Assembly (NCBI GenBank): GCA_015039315.1
Contig: WIDE01000004.1
Span: 554,112-618,111 of the forward strand
Length of the DNA: 64,000 bases
Source of the DNA: Clavulina sp. PMI_390
Taxonomy: Eukaryota > Basidiomycota > Agaricomycetes > Cantharellales > Hydnaceae
Reading direction: 5' to 3'
Program-made: the position numbers and the translations under genes
Shown: in pieces, positions 40,645 through 52,852 of the stretch
Numbering within the stretch: the stretch's first letter is position 1
How the letters are laid out: each line of letters starts with the position of its first letter
The notes under the pieces: generated by a model
What the model saw: only the letters and a program-made list of their open reading frames with translations
The model's database searches: none
Told to the model about the DNA's origin: nothing

Positions 40645-42383
40645 TCACGATGTTTTGGAGAAACCCATGCGGGAGTTGCCCTGGTCCCAGCTAGATGATA
40701 ACCAACGATCAGTATCTCGTAGACCTAGGGAAGAACAGAGATGCTGAACTTACACGCTGTAGTAATGCTTAAGAAGCGATCCACCCAGGACGTAGTACCC
40801 GCCTTGTGCATTAATCAACGTTTGGCACGTACTAGGGTCCTCCTTGAATGGCCCTACGTTGAGTTCCTCAGGCGGAATGGTAAGGTTGAACGGCTTGCCG
40901 CTTGCGCTCGTAAAAGTGAAGTCGAGTGTCGCCGTGATGTTACCAATTTCGGAGCATGGAAGCCCGTATGCGCCAGCTGTGCCGACGGGTTGGATCTTGG
41001 GAGAAATGAGTGCGTAGATTTCCGCAGCGACGTCAGGAGGTAGGACGACATTTGACGTTCCTAGAAGGAGGGTTAGTTTTCTGGGGCCACTTGCAGGATG
41101 AGCATGAACGGTATGATGTACCAGAGTCGAAGATGGTCTCGCTTGAGCTAGCTGAGTTCTGCAGAGTCGCAGAAGTCTTGCCGTTCACAGATATCTGAGT
41201 GTTGTTGAGAACCCAGAGCTCAGGGCCAGACAGGGGGATGTATGTCAAGGGTTCCTTGAACTTGGTGTCATCAATGCCACCGAGGGTGATTTCTGAGCCG
41301 TTTGTACCATTGTGGTAGAGAGCCAGGGAAAATAAGGCTGTAAAACAGATGAAGTCACCATGAGCATAAATGTCACCCAAGTAGACTAGATCGATCTTAC
41401 CAGGAAGTCCAGAAGCCACTAAACTCTGGAAGATACCGGGGCCACCATACCCAACTCCATCGCCATAAGCCATACCTTGAAGAAACAAGCTCGTAAGAAT
41501 GGAAGAGCGCGCTAGAATCAGTAAGCAGCTCACCAACGATACCATCGTAAGGGTCATTCACGAAACCGGCTGTTTCGTTCGTGATCAAGCTAAAGTTCCC
41601 GACCACGGCGGGAAGACCAGCAATGGAGACCATGTCCCGCGATTGGAACAGCGTGTACGTCTGGGCGTCAGCATCATTAGGATCCACGCCACCGCCCGTG
41701 CCAAAGGTCTCTGTCGAGTTCGCGCCTATAAGCCGGAGGGACTTTGATCAGACACTTTTGTCGCGTGAGTCCAATCAAGCGAGTTTACCGTATGAGTAAA
41801 ACGTGCTCGACGCGCTTGGGTCGAACCTGTTCTGCGTTCCACAAGTGGTGCATTGGACACCTAAATTGTGCAAGCGATGAACATCGAAGCATACACTCCA
41901 AAACAAGGGGGTAGAGACTCACTTGGAATTTCAGCTGACCAACTCCTACATGAGCATTATTGATATTAATGATTAGCCGGTACAATACGAAGTTTTGCGC
42001 ATACCCAGTGTCGTACACAACCTGGAATGACTGAGCAGGAGTCCCTGCCTGGAACGAGCCGTACCATCTAAAAGATTAGTCAGTACGAGTGCGCACATCA
42101 CAAGCAGGAGAGAAGAGACTAACTGGAGGTCAGTTCCTGAGTAGTAATCGCTCAACCCCACAGAGTGTGTAGCATTGCCTGAGTTGCTACCTTTGCCCTT
42201 GCCCTTGCAGAGGCGTGCAGAGTTTTTGGGCTTGGCGCCATTGGTCAGGACATGCTTCTTAAGCGTCATCGTTACAGGCTTTACAGTGCCAGTGGGAGCT
42301 CTGGCCTGGCGCGCTGGGACTGCTAACGCGGAGCCTGCGAGGGAACCCAGGATAAGGATATCCAAGATTGTGCGAGCAACCAT
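40645..42383 (-). CDS. Secreted A1 aspartic protease, polyporopepsin-like, protease 3 (417 aa)
   Basis: Exons: 42124..42383, 42005..42067, 41923..41945, 41789..41860, 41534..41725, 41401..41475, 41122..41337, 40754..41060 and 40645..40690; phases close. Signal peptide MVARTILDILILGSLAGSAL; basic propeptide (KPVTMTLKKHVLTNG); mature start near GLSDYYSGTDLQWYGSF. The first catalytic motif VVYDTGSWS is split by an intron, the second is TIFDSGTSNVVLP (DSG instead of DTG), and the end is YVLGGSLLKHYYSV and NSRMGFSKTS. There is no C-terminal stalk or hydrophobic tail, so it should be freely secreted, unlike proteases 1, 2 and 4. Intron positions differ from theirs, so it is a separate A1 subfamily rather than a recent copy. 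Exon 3 is only 23 nt. Confidence 0.9.
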
Positions 42384-45018
42384 TGTCGATACTGAGAGTG
42401 AAAGGGTAAGGGAAAGGAAGGGTGATGAGGATAGTCACTAGAGTAGCCAACGATGCTTGTATTTATGCCACCAGCTCGGGTTGCGCCAAGCCGCGCGCGG
42501 TATGATCGACCCTAGCCAGTGTCGGATGATTCACTGAGCGCAGAACCTGGGTTGCGCAATGTATACATTTCATGGCTGCGATCTGATGATGGGCGCAGGG
42601 TGGCCGTGACTATGGCAGTGAGATGACCAGTCACAACCAGTGCCACGCCCAGAAATGTCTAGTCTCGTAAAGTGAGAGATTTGAAGAAGGAATGGATCAT
42701 AAAGAAGCTTACCACTGAGGTGGTCGATGCCCGAGCCCCACTTCTGGTTGTTTTTGAGGACGGGCGACGGTTGATGGCCGCCGCTCACTAATTGTCGATG
42801 CTGTTGTTTCAGCCAGATGAATCCCGACGAATGGTCAGGTGCCAGTAACATACCAAGGAACACTTTAGGGCTCCCGTAGCTGGGTGTACTCCCGCTAAGG
42901 AAGGGATTCAGAGTGCTGTTGTCCAGGAAGGGTGTTCATTTGAGTGGCGTTACATCGACCTCAGTCATCAGTGTCATCACCCCGCCACGGTGGTAATAGT
43001 CGTTTATATTCATATTGGAAATGGAAGTGGATTTATTTAATTGAGATGCCTTGGTAGATCGCCGAGCTGCGCGCCGACCGAGCAACGTCGATAATACGCT
43101 CTCGTTAGCGCCACTTGCGCCACGAAGACTCCACAACAAGGAATAGAACTACATCATGAATGCAGAGTGAGTCATCGAATCCATTCTGCTGTTACTAGGG
43201 CTTTTGGGAGTTGGATTTAGCGCGTCGACTGGGAGACAGTTTCTCTCGAGAATGAGAGTTGGTAGGTTTAACATCCTAGAGCCCTCAAGGGTCAACAAAT
43301 CAAGTATCCGGCGGCGTTGATTTAAATAGCAGAGTCCCGCACATGATGACCAGAGCGCAGTTGGGCGTTGCGATGGCTGCGTTATTTGGATTTGTTTATC
43401 ATCGGCTTTCCTCAACCTCACATGTTTCCAGATGAAGAAATGGCTGCAGGCCACAGCTCATAGCTCCTACGAGTCATGAGAAAGTTTGTCTTTAATATCT
43501 GTAATGACTCGTGGTCTAGGGTGCTCGCTGTTTGTAGCACCCCCAAGTCGTGTCTGATAAATAGTTGATGTTGCAATCGCCTATATTCCTCGACAGTCAG
43601 TACGCTCCACTAATGTGCCGCTTCCCTAAAGCGTACTGATAGTAGGTATATCCTCCTGATTGCTGCTGATATAGTAAAGCTTGTGTCTTTGAAACCATCA
43701 TGTTGATGTTGCGCAGTTGACGGCGAAACCGCTGCGGCGGCAGTTTCACCTAGAGTAGCCTGCATTGCTATTTTTCTCAAATAGCCAGGAAGGTTGAATA
43801 TCTAGCTCGCTGTAACCTTAGACCTCACACTCCCAAACGACACGTTCTAAGTGCGTAATATGCTTATGAATCCATCTCCAGGCTCGGCAAAGTGACAAGG
43901 TGGTTTAACAACCCTTTGTCGACATGATCAGTTGTAGTTTATTCCCCCTTCTCACAAGCTGATACCACAGTGCCAACAGACTGGTAGTGTGCCCGGTTCG
44001 GTTTTGGAGGGTTATCCCTGAGTGTTTCTCGCGCCTTTCTTGGATCTGCTGTCCCCGCAGTGAACGGATGTCAGGACTACGATCTGCCTTGATGCAGAGT
44101 GGCGTCAGCCCAGGGGGAGGTGAGATGAACGGCTCTGGAGGTGATGGCGGCGAATTCCGGGGCAACCGAATGCCTTTGTGGAGGAGGCCGATTTCCATGA
44201 GATCGGCTGGTGTGTGCCACGGCTGACTTACCCAACGATTCAAAGGCTCTGTAGCATTCAATGCTCGGGATAAACCCCTCTCGTGACGATGGACAGGGTC
44301 CATTCAAACATTACGTTTCTTTTAGGTCCTTGCCTCTGAGCGCCTCTTTGGCCCACCCAAGTGCGCGCTTCGTGGCTGGATACTCGCTCTGCTTTCTCTC
44401 TTTCTAGTTGGTCGCGTAGTTCTTAGCACTGGCTTTGTTATCGCGACTCTCATACGTTTCAGACCCTCGCGACGTGGGTCTGAAGTCTACACACTGGCTC
44501 TCGTCATCTCACCGGTTTTATAACTGCACACCGACACGAGCGCGCTTCAGACATTGCTTTCACCATCATATATAACCCCAACGACAGGAGTCATCGAGGT
44601 CATCGCACATCCAGAGGACATCTCCCAGCCCCTGATAAACAGCGTTCTGGTCACGCTTCCACCTGTCCAGTATCAGTCCACTCTCGTTGAAGAAGCCTCC
44701 CTTCTTCTCTGTGTGGATATTCCATTCCTAGCTTGTGAGTAGTGGTCGTCCATTACACTTATTTCCCTCTAGGTTCACTCTGCTCACCCAATAATTTGTG
44801 CCAACTACACACACCTCCCTCACCAATCAGGCCGCTAGCCTCCAGGAACTACCTCAATCTTGCACCTTCTCTACGCTCGGTAGTACGCTTGGAGCTGCTT
44901 CCGCTCGGGCCAAGCGCGCATATATCCATATCAAGAACGATTCAGGAGCTGGTCTCTTCACCTTTAACCCGCACTATTTCCTCTCGATCTCAACCACCCT
45001 CCCCCCCTCCTCCCAACC
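42384..45018. other. Gene-poor stretch between protease 3 and the Ser-rich protein gene
   Basis: 2.6 kb with no gene I can support. The left end is the protease 3 promoter; the right end (about 44570 on) has CATATATAACCCC and a long CT-rich leader for the next gene. Open frames of ~100-130 codons (for example 43905-44303 minus) start at non-ATG codons or lack any recognisable motif or splice pattern. No tRNA or transposon signature found. Confidence 0.6.
42460..42467 (-). promoter_or_regulatory. TATA box, aspartic protease 3
   Basis: CATAAATA on the minus strand, about 80 bp upstream of the ATG at 42383. Confidence 0.5.
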
Positions 45019-47177
45019 ATGTCCAGCAATGAATCTACCCCTCGTGCTAGTCTAGTAGAAGAATTCAAGCCTCAGAAGAATCTCAGCGGCGTGTCTTCAG
45101 GTGCAGACCGGGTCACGAGGGCTGGCTTTCACCACCACCACACACGTAGCCTCGTGGAAAGCATCCATGACCTGTGAGTTTCCCATTCCCTCGCATTTGC
45201 GTTCGATGAGCGCTAGTACTGATTCTCATTACTCCTGATTCCACTAGAGAGACGCTTGCGGATGTCCTGATGGCAAAGAGTTCATCACCTCTGAATCATC
45301 GCCGCCGCGTGCGGGAGAGCATCATCGGTCCAGAACTCGAATTCGGAGTCGGGTTCGAGCGTCCAGTTAGCCGTGATGGGTCTATCAAATCGACGAGGTC
45401 CTTGCCAGTGTTTGGTACAAAATCTACGATTGGGCGGACTAAAATGTTCCTAGAGCTCAACGGCGAGGAAGGCGCCCGGCTTGGTTCAGAAGACGATGAC
45501 GGATATGATCGTGATGTGCCGATGTTGTCCCCCACATTCTCCTCCAACTCCTCATCATCATCTTCCTCACGTCTCTCGCGGGAGATGTGGATTCATCCTT
45601 TTGCTATTGAGGTAGAGGAACCAGAATCTTTGTGAGCTCGGATTCTCCGCTCGGTTATGAATTTGAACTAACATTGCACTTCCAACCACCCATTCCTTAT
45701 TAGGACATCACCAGTAATCCCTGTCATCGTGATTGCTCCCTCGACGCCACTTGAAAGCGACCATCCCTCATTCCCACCGATATCACAATCAAATTTGCCT
45801 GGCCCTGAACCGGACATCACCTCCGGCTTCGGCTCCAACGCTGTCGAGGCCACAACCTCGAACAAAAAAGGAATTGCGGAGTCGACAGGACATGATCATT
45901 CCTTGCAAAGCTCTCCTTTCGAGGCAATACACTCATCATCCACCTCGCGGCCAGGCAGACGTCAGATATTAGTCAGTTCATCTACAGTAGCCACCCGCCA
46001 GCGTAATCAAATTTCTCAGCCGAGCGGAAATCTGCCTCAAGCGGTTTCTGGAGGCGCTCGACTGCGGATTGACCCCGTCACATCATCAGAGCTCGACATC
46101 TATGTTTCGCCGGCCTTCCCTCCTACCCCTCCACCTGGCTATCAACAATTTCCCGCAGCAGCTGCGGCTGCAAGCTCGTCAACTTCTTCTGTCCCGCCTC
46201 GCCCAAGTCGCAATCCACTCCGGCTTTTCGGCCGTTCCTCCCCCAGGCCTAATATGAGCGCTACGAGACGCCATCTTCCGCAGTCAGGGCCAGAACCTCC
46301 ACAGCCTGAGCCATTTATGGCAGCTGCATTTGTCCCTGTGCATGTACCAGAGGAAAAATATGGTGTGCCTCATGTTCCGAAGACTCCAACGTGGAATCGC
46401 CCGCACCGAAGACAGGATGTTGTTACTGACGATACGGAGGTTGTTGCGGAGCTGGGCGTGTACGATGAGGATGATGCAGAGCCGGTGCTTGGCCTGCCGT
46501 CATCGCCCAAGAGTGCTGCGCACGTCCCAAGGAAATCAGCGTCAATGCACTCGTTGATAATGAGAAGCCGTGCAAGCGAGAGGCTTGTCGATGGGGATAT
46601 GCGTAACAAGCTCTTCATGACAAATGTGGAGGCAGAAGGCAAGGCATTGACTAGGGGAAGTGCTTTCGAGGATCTTACTCGCCCACCTCCACCACCTCCA
46701 AAAGACATACCGTGGAGGTTGCATGTCACTAATCCTAACCCTGAGGGCACTGAGAGTCCAATTTCTCCCACCTCCAGCGAAATGTCTGAGGATACCATCA
46801 CTCCATTGCCGTCCCTGACAAGACAGCGCTCAGTCCGCTTCAGCGCCCCCATCACACCAAGACTTCTCCTTCCTGCACTCTCTCATCGCGCCAGCACTAC
46901 GCTATCTCAAGCCTCAACGATGACAGCGGATTCTGAGATGACCACGAACCCCCCTCGACTGGTTCAGGTCCTTGGGACTGTGCGTGTCCAAAGGGGGAGT
47001 CTGAGGCCGGCACCGGTGATCGAGCGGCCGCAGTTGGTCCAAAGGGACGGTGAAGGTTTCTCGCGGGATCGCTTAGGGCCAGATTCTAACTCCTTGCTGC
47101 GAGTTCCCGTGCAGGCTGGGGACCACAAGGCTCAAGGTCATGGCCATGGGAGGACTCGATCCTATGACTTCATTTGA
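45019..47177 (+). CDS. Hypothetical disordered Ser/Pro-rich protein, 670 aa
   Basis: I do not recognise a family. Exons: 45019..45173, 45248..45631 and 45704..47177; phases close. The protein starts MSSNESTPRASLVEEFKP and has a short possibly helical stretch (RSLVESIHDLLETLADVLMA, about residues 42-61). It then becomes low complexity, with serine runs (SSNSSSSSSSRL), proline runs (RPPPPPPKDIPW, AFPPTPPPGYQ), acidic patches (YDEDDAEPVLGLP) and the basic motif RQRSVRFSAPITPR, which could be a kinase or PP1 docking segment. No signal peptide or membrane segment. Serine/proline richness with many S/TP and RxxS sites suggests a phosphorylated scaffold or regulator; that is inference only. Confidence 0.75.
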
Positions 47178-47687
47178 AAAGTGGGCTGCTATTACCGCTG
47201 ATTCGACAATGCCTGTTGCTCTCGTTTCTGGTTTCCGTTTACTTTTTTGGGCTCTTTTGAAGCGGTTACTGGTGTGAATCCTCTCCTTATTTTTGTGCCT
47301 CCTTTATGTTCGTTCTCTCTCTGTCTATCACTGTAGTATCAGAGTTTCCGTTTTCGCATTCCCACAGTCAAACTTCTCTGGCATCTACCCGAATTCCTAA
47401 TAATTTACCTCTACTACCGTTTCAAATCACAGTCGAGATAAGCGTCTGAGCGAGCGGTCCCAGTATTGGTGAATCAAAACGTGGGGAGACACTGCCACGC
47501 CGGCTGATCATTTCTGTCTAAAAGTCTAATTTTATTTGAATGCCGCGTCAGGCGAGCCGGTGACAGTGACGTCGTGACGCCAATGCGCAGCAGCTGTTGA
47601 GAAAGCGCAGGCCACTTCCTGTCTACATATAGCCAGCACACCTCCGAGGAGGGTGCCGTTGTAATTTTCCTCCCCTCGCCCTGTACC
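47178..47687. other. Intergenic: 3' flank and aspartic protease 4 promoter
   Basis: 510 bp. T-rich 3' UTR-like sequence on the left; an ACATATAGC core-promoter candidate near 47625-47633, ~55 bp before the protease 4 ATG. No gene. Confidence 0.6.
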
Positions 47688-49474
47688 ATGTTATTCCGTA
47701 TACAAGCGCTCTCTGCTGTCTTGGTTGCTGTCGAGCTGGTTCTCGCTCTCCCATCACCCAGTACACCAGGCTATTCGGTCCCTCTCCGGAGAAGAACTCG
47801 CCAGCGTCAGACGACCGAAGAAATACAAGCCTACCATCGACGTCAGGCAGACCGGCTTCTAGCCAAGTATAGCGCATCAGATGCCGCCTCCTCACCATCA
47901 AAACGCGCCAGCTCTACGTCTCTTACTCTTGTCGACGAAGACGTTGATTTCTCCTACTATGCTCCGATATCCGTGGGCACGCCCTCGCAATCATTCAATG
48001 TGATCATGGATACGGGGAGTTCTGATCTCTGGTACGCAACGCAGCCTCGTTGTGTCTAAAAATATACCCGGACACAACTGTGTCAAATGGATCATGGATA
48101 CTGACTATCCTCGATCGTTTAGGCTCGCTGGATCAACATGCACTTCCTGCTCGAGCATTGGGAATACGTTTGACACCTCGACATCGTCGACATTTCAGAG
48201 CACGGGTGCCGTCATTGACATTACGTATGGCTCTGGAGAAGTAAAAGGCACCCTGTACGTCAATTTACACCCTGATACTTTCTTTGCCATGGCTAACCAG
48301 AAGGCGATCTAATTTAGAGGTAACGACACTGTTACTGTGGCGGGGTATACTCTAAGCGGTCAAGCCGTCGGTATGTCTCACATCTCGCCTGCACCTGTAT
48401 GTGCCCACTGACCATCGATGCCTCGGGTACATAGGCGTCATGACCGAAATCTCGAGCGGTGTACTGTCAGGAACATCATTGTGAGCTCATTCATATTTCC
48501 TACATAACGTTCGCTGCCTCACCTATGCTTGATTTAGATCTGGCCTTATAGGTCTCGCATGGCCGTCATTAGCACAGTCTGGCGCAAATCCATTCTGGCT
48601 TAACCTGATCAACTCTGGGGCTCTCTCAAATAACCTATTTGCCTTCAGCCTTGCTCGCTATGTCACTGATAGTTCGGCAACGGATACTGAGGCCCAAGGT
48701 GGCTACATGGATATTGGATATACCGATTCCAACCACTTCTCGGGCAGCATCAACTGGATCAGCTTGTCGTCCAAGTCATATTGGCTCATTCCCATGGATT
48801 CCCTTACCCTAAATGGGAACACCTCGACGGCCGTCGGTGGATATGCTGCCATTGACACGTACGTCTCTTGAAGCAACACTCGCGTCGGATAAATACCAAC
48901 CCTCTATTCAATAGCGGCACTTCTTTGATTGGTGGACCCACGGCCTGGATGGCTGACCTTTATGCTCAGATTCCTGGGGCTTCGGCAGGCACCGGATCGC
49001 TGGAGGGCTACTATGTGTATGATTGCTCAACCAATGTTAACGTTAGCTTAACATTTGGTGGCGTGTCCTACTCCATCGAGACTGCCGACTTCTCTCGCGT
49101 TGCTGACAGCTCAGGCAAGACCTGCATCGGTTGTAAGTCCAAGTTACCTGCGCGAATATTTTCCCAGCCCCCTGACATCTATCCGCTCAGCCTTCTTCGG
49201 AATTGATGTCACTGGCAGCTCAGTATCGTGGATTGTTGGCGATACGTTCCTGAAGAACGTCTATTCGGTTTACAGAGAATCGCCAGCTGCGGTTGGCTTC
49301 GCCCTGACAGGGAGCGGTGGTAACACGACCGCCGGCACCACCTCCACTTCTTCATCAGGTGCAATCCCAACCATGACGACCAAAACTAGTGAAGCCGCGA
49401 GGACTGTCACTATTGGCGTCGTCGCCTTACTCTTCGCGTTCCCATCCATATTCGGTCTTACGTCAATATTCTAA
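47688..49474 (+). CDS. Secreted A1 aspartic protease, GPI-anchor type, protease 4 (465 aa)
   Basis: Diverged paralogue of proteases 1 and 2. Exons: 47688..48031, 48123..48254, 48318..48370, 48435..48480, 48538..48858, 48915..49132 and 49191..49474; phases close. Signal peptide MLFRIQALSAVLVAVELVLA; dibasic propeptide sites (RRRTRQR, PSKRASS); catalytic motifs VIMDTGSSDLW and AIDTGTSLIGGP; flap ITYGSGEVKG; IVGDTFLKNVYSVYRESPAA. It ends with a short Thr/Ser stalk and a hydrophobic tail (VTIGVVALLFAFPSIFGL), so it is probably GPI-anchored. It lacks the intron before GTPS that proteases 1 and 2 share, but has two extra introns (after GQAV and after SGTS). Confidence 0.9.
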
Positions 49475-50532
49475 GCCCGGCGATTCGCCGCAGCCTCGCC
49501 AACCTGCACCTTCCATACTCCATCCTTTATCCTCATTTCTCCTATCACTTCGCTCCCTATCATCCATTCACCCCATGCTACATCTAACTCATCTGCATCT
49601 CGGCCGCCGTTCATTTGCAAGCGATCCACCTTGTGTAGATACAAACCTGCACACACATTCGAGTTCGGACTTTCGGACTCCCTCTCTTTCATTGTTAATC
49701 CCTTCCTTTTCCTTTTTTTCACACTATCTTTTTCATCAAATATTGGTTGTACGGTATACTACCTAATCGGACACATCTTGCACGATTCTGAATACCGTGG
49801 CCCTCTTCAGTCCGAGTTTGTGTTTGTTGTGGTGCTAGAGCCGGAGCCGGAACCGACTTCGGAGGGGGCTCCATGCGACCATCATGATCAGAATGCATGT
49901 TCAGGAGAGTAAGTAATAGCAACCGATAACGAAGCGGGTTCTCCAACCCCAAAAGACAGGCGTGTGGCCACGCTTCTTCTTTGCGGCGCTGTCTTGGCTT
50001 TCATCTCTTCATTGATGACCTCTTCTGTCCGAGTCACCACTAGGTCTCTCTCTCGTTTCGCTACCGCATACCATGCGGGACCACGCCAGCATGGTGACTC
50101 ACTGCCTTCGCTAGAATTCAGATTGATCTGCACCTCCTCTCTCCTCGGTAGTTAATACATGACCTGCCAACCTGAACATCGTGATGTGGCCTCCTCCAGG
50201 TGCAACACACCCATACGTACTAAGAATATGAATCCAATATAATTTCCCTCGCTTTCCTGTGTTGCATGCACGGCCGCCTTCTCTTACCCGCGCATCAACG
50301 TCGTACCCTCGTGCTGCTCGAGGCTTCTTGATATCTTGGCGATCATTAGACATATTGTGTGCAACGGCCCATGTGCGACTCCTCTCTCTCGATCACACTG
50401 CGTCCCGGTCGTCGCAATCGCCGCGTAACAGAGTCCAAGTATAGAGGCCAAGTATAAAATCCTCGCTTGGCATGGATGCTAGTCCCTCAACCTGAGTGTC
50501 TTCCACCAGCCCTCAGAGGAGAATCTCTAGTC
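49475..50532. other. Intergenic: protease 4 3' flank and S53 peptidase promoter
   Basis: 1058 bp. A minus-strand open frame at 49888-50133 has a charged, protein-like composition but begins at GTG and has no family match, so I do not call it. The right end holds the TATAAAA box of the S53 gene. Confidence 0.55.
50453..50459 (+). promoter_or_regulatory. TATA box, S53 peptidase
   Basis: TATAAAA about 75 bp upstream of the ATG at 50533. Confidence 0.6.
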
Positions 50533-52852
50533 ATGGGTTTCACTTCTACGATCCTTCTTAGTCTGATTGCGTCCGGCTCTGTGGCCTTCGCCTCTCCCGC
50601 GGCAGACCGCTCCTCTCGATGGATCGTCCACGATACTCGTGTTTCTGCTCCGGCCTCATTCACAAACTCTGGCCGTGCCCCCGCTGATTCGACCATCCGC
50701 CTCCGTATCAACGTTGGCGGCAACAACCTCGCTGCCCTCGAGGAGAAGCTCAACACTGTAGCCGATCCTTCCAGCTCGACATTCAGGCAATGGCTTTCCA
50801 AGGAAGAGGTGAGTCCTTATCTATTCAATGGTCCATACAGAACACTTATTGTCATTCAACGGCTTTTTAGGTCGAGGCATTCGCTACTCCCTCCACCGAG
50901 GCAACCGATGCTGTGAACTCGTGGCTCGACTCCCATGGTGTCACCTCTGAGAAGATCACCCCCGCAGGGGACTGGATCTCCGTCACCGTTCCCGTCAGCA
51001 AGGCTGAGGAGATGCTGAACACCCAGTACGATGTATACACTCACTCTAGTGGCGCGGAAGTCATCCGTACCCTTGAGGTGTCTTTGCCCCATTCTGTTGC
51101 GAGTGTTGTGAAGGCCATCCACCCCTCCACCTCGTAAGTCATCCAAACTGAAATATTACCTTTATCTTGCTCATATTTCCCTCATAGTTTCAATGGCCCC
51201 ACCAAGGGTGGACGCTCGCCCGTCTACGAAGTCAAGGCCCGGAGCGTTGAGGAGCGTGCTGCTCAGGCTACATGCAGCACCTCCATGACCCCTGCATGCC
51301 TGCAGGCCCTCTACAACATCCCCACCACTGCTGCGACCAACAAATCGAACAGCATGGGTGTCACCGGCTACGGCGACCAATACGCCAACCAGGCCGATCT
51401 TACCCTGTTCCTGAAGAAGTACCGCACAGACATGTCATCTTCTACCGCTTTCACTCTTACCTCTGTTGATGGTGGCACCAACTCGCAGACTGCTTCTCAA
51501 GCTGGTGTTGAAGCTGTTAGTGCTGTTTCTTTGCATTGGTCCTATAGATGCTGACTGGAATCATGCTACTCCAAAACAGAACTTGGACATCCAATACACT
51601 GTCGGTCTTGCGACGAATGTCCCTGCATATTTTGTTTCTGTGGGCGACAACACCAAAGATGGTGCTGATGAGGGCTTCCTGGACACGATCAATGCCCTTC
51701 TTGGTGAAACCGCCCCTCCATTGGCTCTCTCGACCAGGTAAGGAGCCCAGTTCGTATCTAGTTCCATCCACCCACTCAATCTTTTCCTTGTTGCCAGTTA
51801 CGGTCTTGACGTCGAGAGCGACCTCTCACTGTCCCTCTCTGTGTGAGTATGGTTCGTTTAACGGAAGGGCTCAACCCTGATATCTCCTCCGGTAGCGCTC
51901 TTTGCAACTCCTACATGCAACTTACCTCTCGTGGTGTCTCTATCCTTTTCGCCACCGGAGACGGTGGTGTCGCCTCTACTCCTGGTGTCTCATGCACAAA
52001 CAAAGGTGAGATCATTAGGTGTCGCTATATAAAACCGTCACTGATGGGAATTCGTGATAGCGTTCCCTCCTACATTCCCTACTTGCCCTTAGTAAGCTGA
52101 TTTGCTGCAGCTCTACGATTATCTTGAATAACTCACGATCTGTCTCCATCAGCGTCACTCTTGTCGGTGCTACGCAGAACCAGCCCGAGAAGGGCGCAAG
52201 CTTGTCGGCTGGAGGATTCTCCAACTACTTCGCTCAGACCTCATGGCGTACGTGATGCGCCACTTGTCGTTTTGGTCCTGGACTAGGTGCTTACGCTCAA
52301 TGTGAACCCTTGTAGAGGCATCCGCCGTCTCCAAGTACCTCACTTTCTTGGGCACCACCTACAGCGGAAAGTACAACGCCTCCGGCCGTGCATACCCTGA
52401 TGTATCTAGCATCGGGTACGATGTTCAGGTCTACGTTGACAAGTCTGTGGAGAGCGTAGATGGTGAGCCACACCTGCCTTGCCCGTTCCTAGCGAGTCCC
52501 TCTGACCACCTCCGAATGCAATCAGGCACCTCTTGCTCTTCTCCCATCTTCACTTCCGTCGTTGCCCTCCTCAATGATGCACTGCTGAACGCTGGCAAGC
52601 CCGTCCTCGGTTTCCTTAACCCGTGGCTCTACGCCAACCCCGGTGCATTCAATGATATCACCACTGGCAGCAACCCTGGTTGCGGCACGAACGGATTCTC
52701 GGCTACCACTGGTTGGGATCCCGTGACAGATGAGTATCCTTTTGCTCAATGTAGATGTCCTTTCATGGGGACTTATGAATGTTTTGTTTTTGGGATATCC
52801 ACGTCTAGGATCTCCGAACTTTGCCTTGCTCAAGACCGCCGCTGGCTTGTAA
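50533..52852 (+). CDS. S53 sedolisin / tripeptidyl-peptidase-like, ~566 aa, last intron lacks a normal donor
   Basis: Secreted acid serine peptidase with a pro-kumamolisin propeptide. Exons: 50533..50808, 50871..51133, 51188..51515, 51580..51737, 51798..51842, 51896..52005, 52061..52091, 52153..52247, 52316..52462, 52526..52729 and 52809..52852. Signal peptide MGFTSTILLSLIASGSVAFA; propeptide to about residue 200; catalytic Glu and Asp in GVEANLDIQY (about E288 and D292); SILFATGDGGV; catalytic Ser in DGTSCSSPIF (about S487); Ca-site residues in FNDITTG and TTGWDPVT. The final exon (GSPNFALLKTAAGL, stop 52850-52852) joins in frame only if the intron starts with ATGAGT at 52730, where GTGAGT would be expected. 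Using the nearby GT (GTATCC) shifts the frame and replaces the C-terminus. The gene may therefore be damaged at its 3' end. Confidence 0.85.

Noticed and set aside
49888..50133. Minus-strand frame rich in charged residues between protease 4 and the S53 gene
   Set aside because: Starts at GTG, no ATG or splice acceptor giving a start, and no family recognised.
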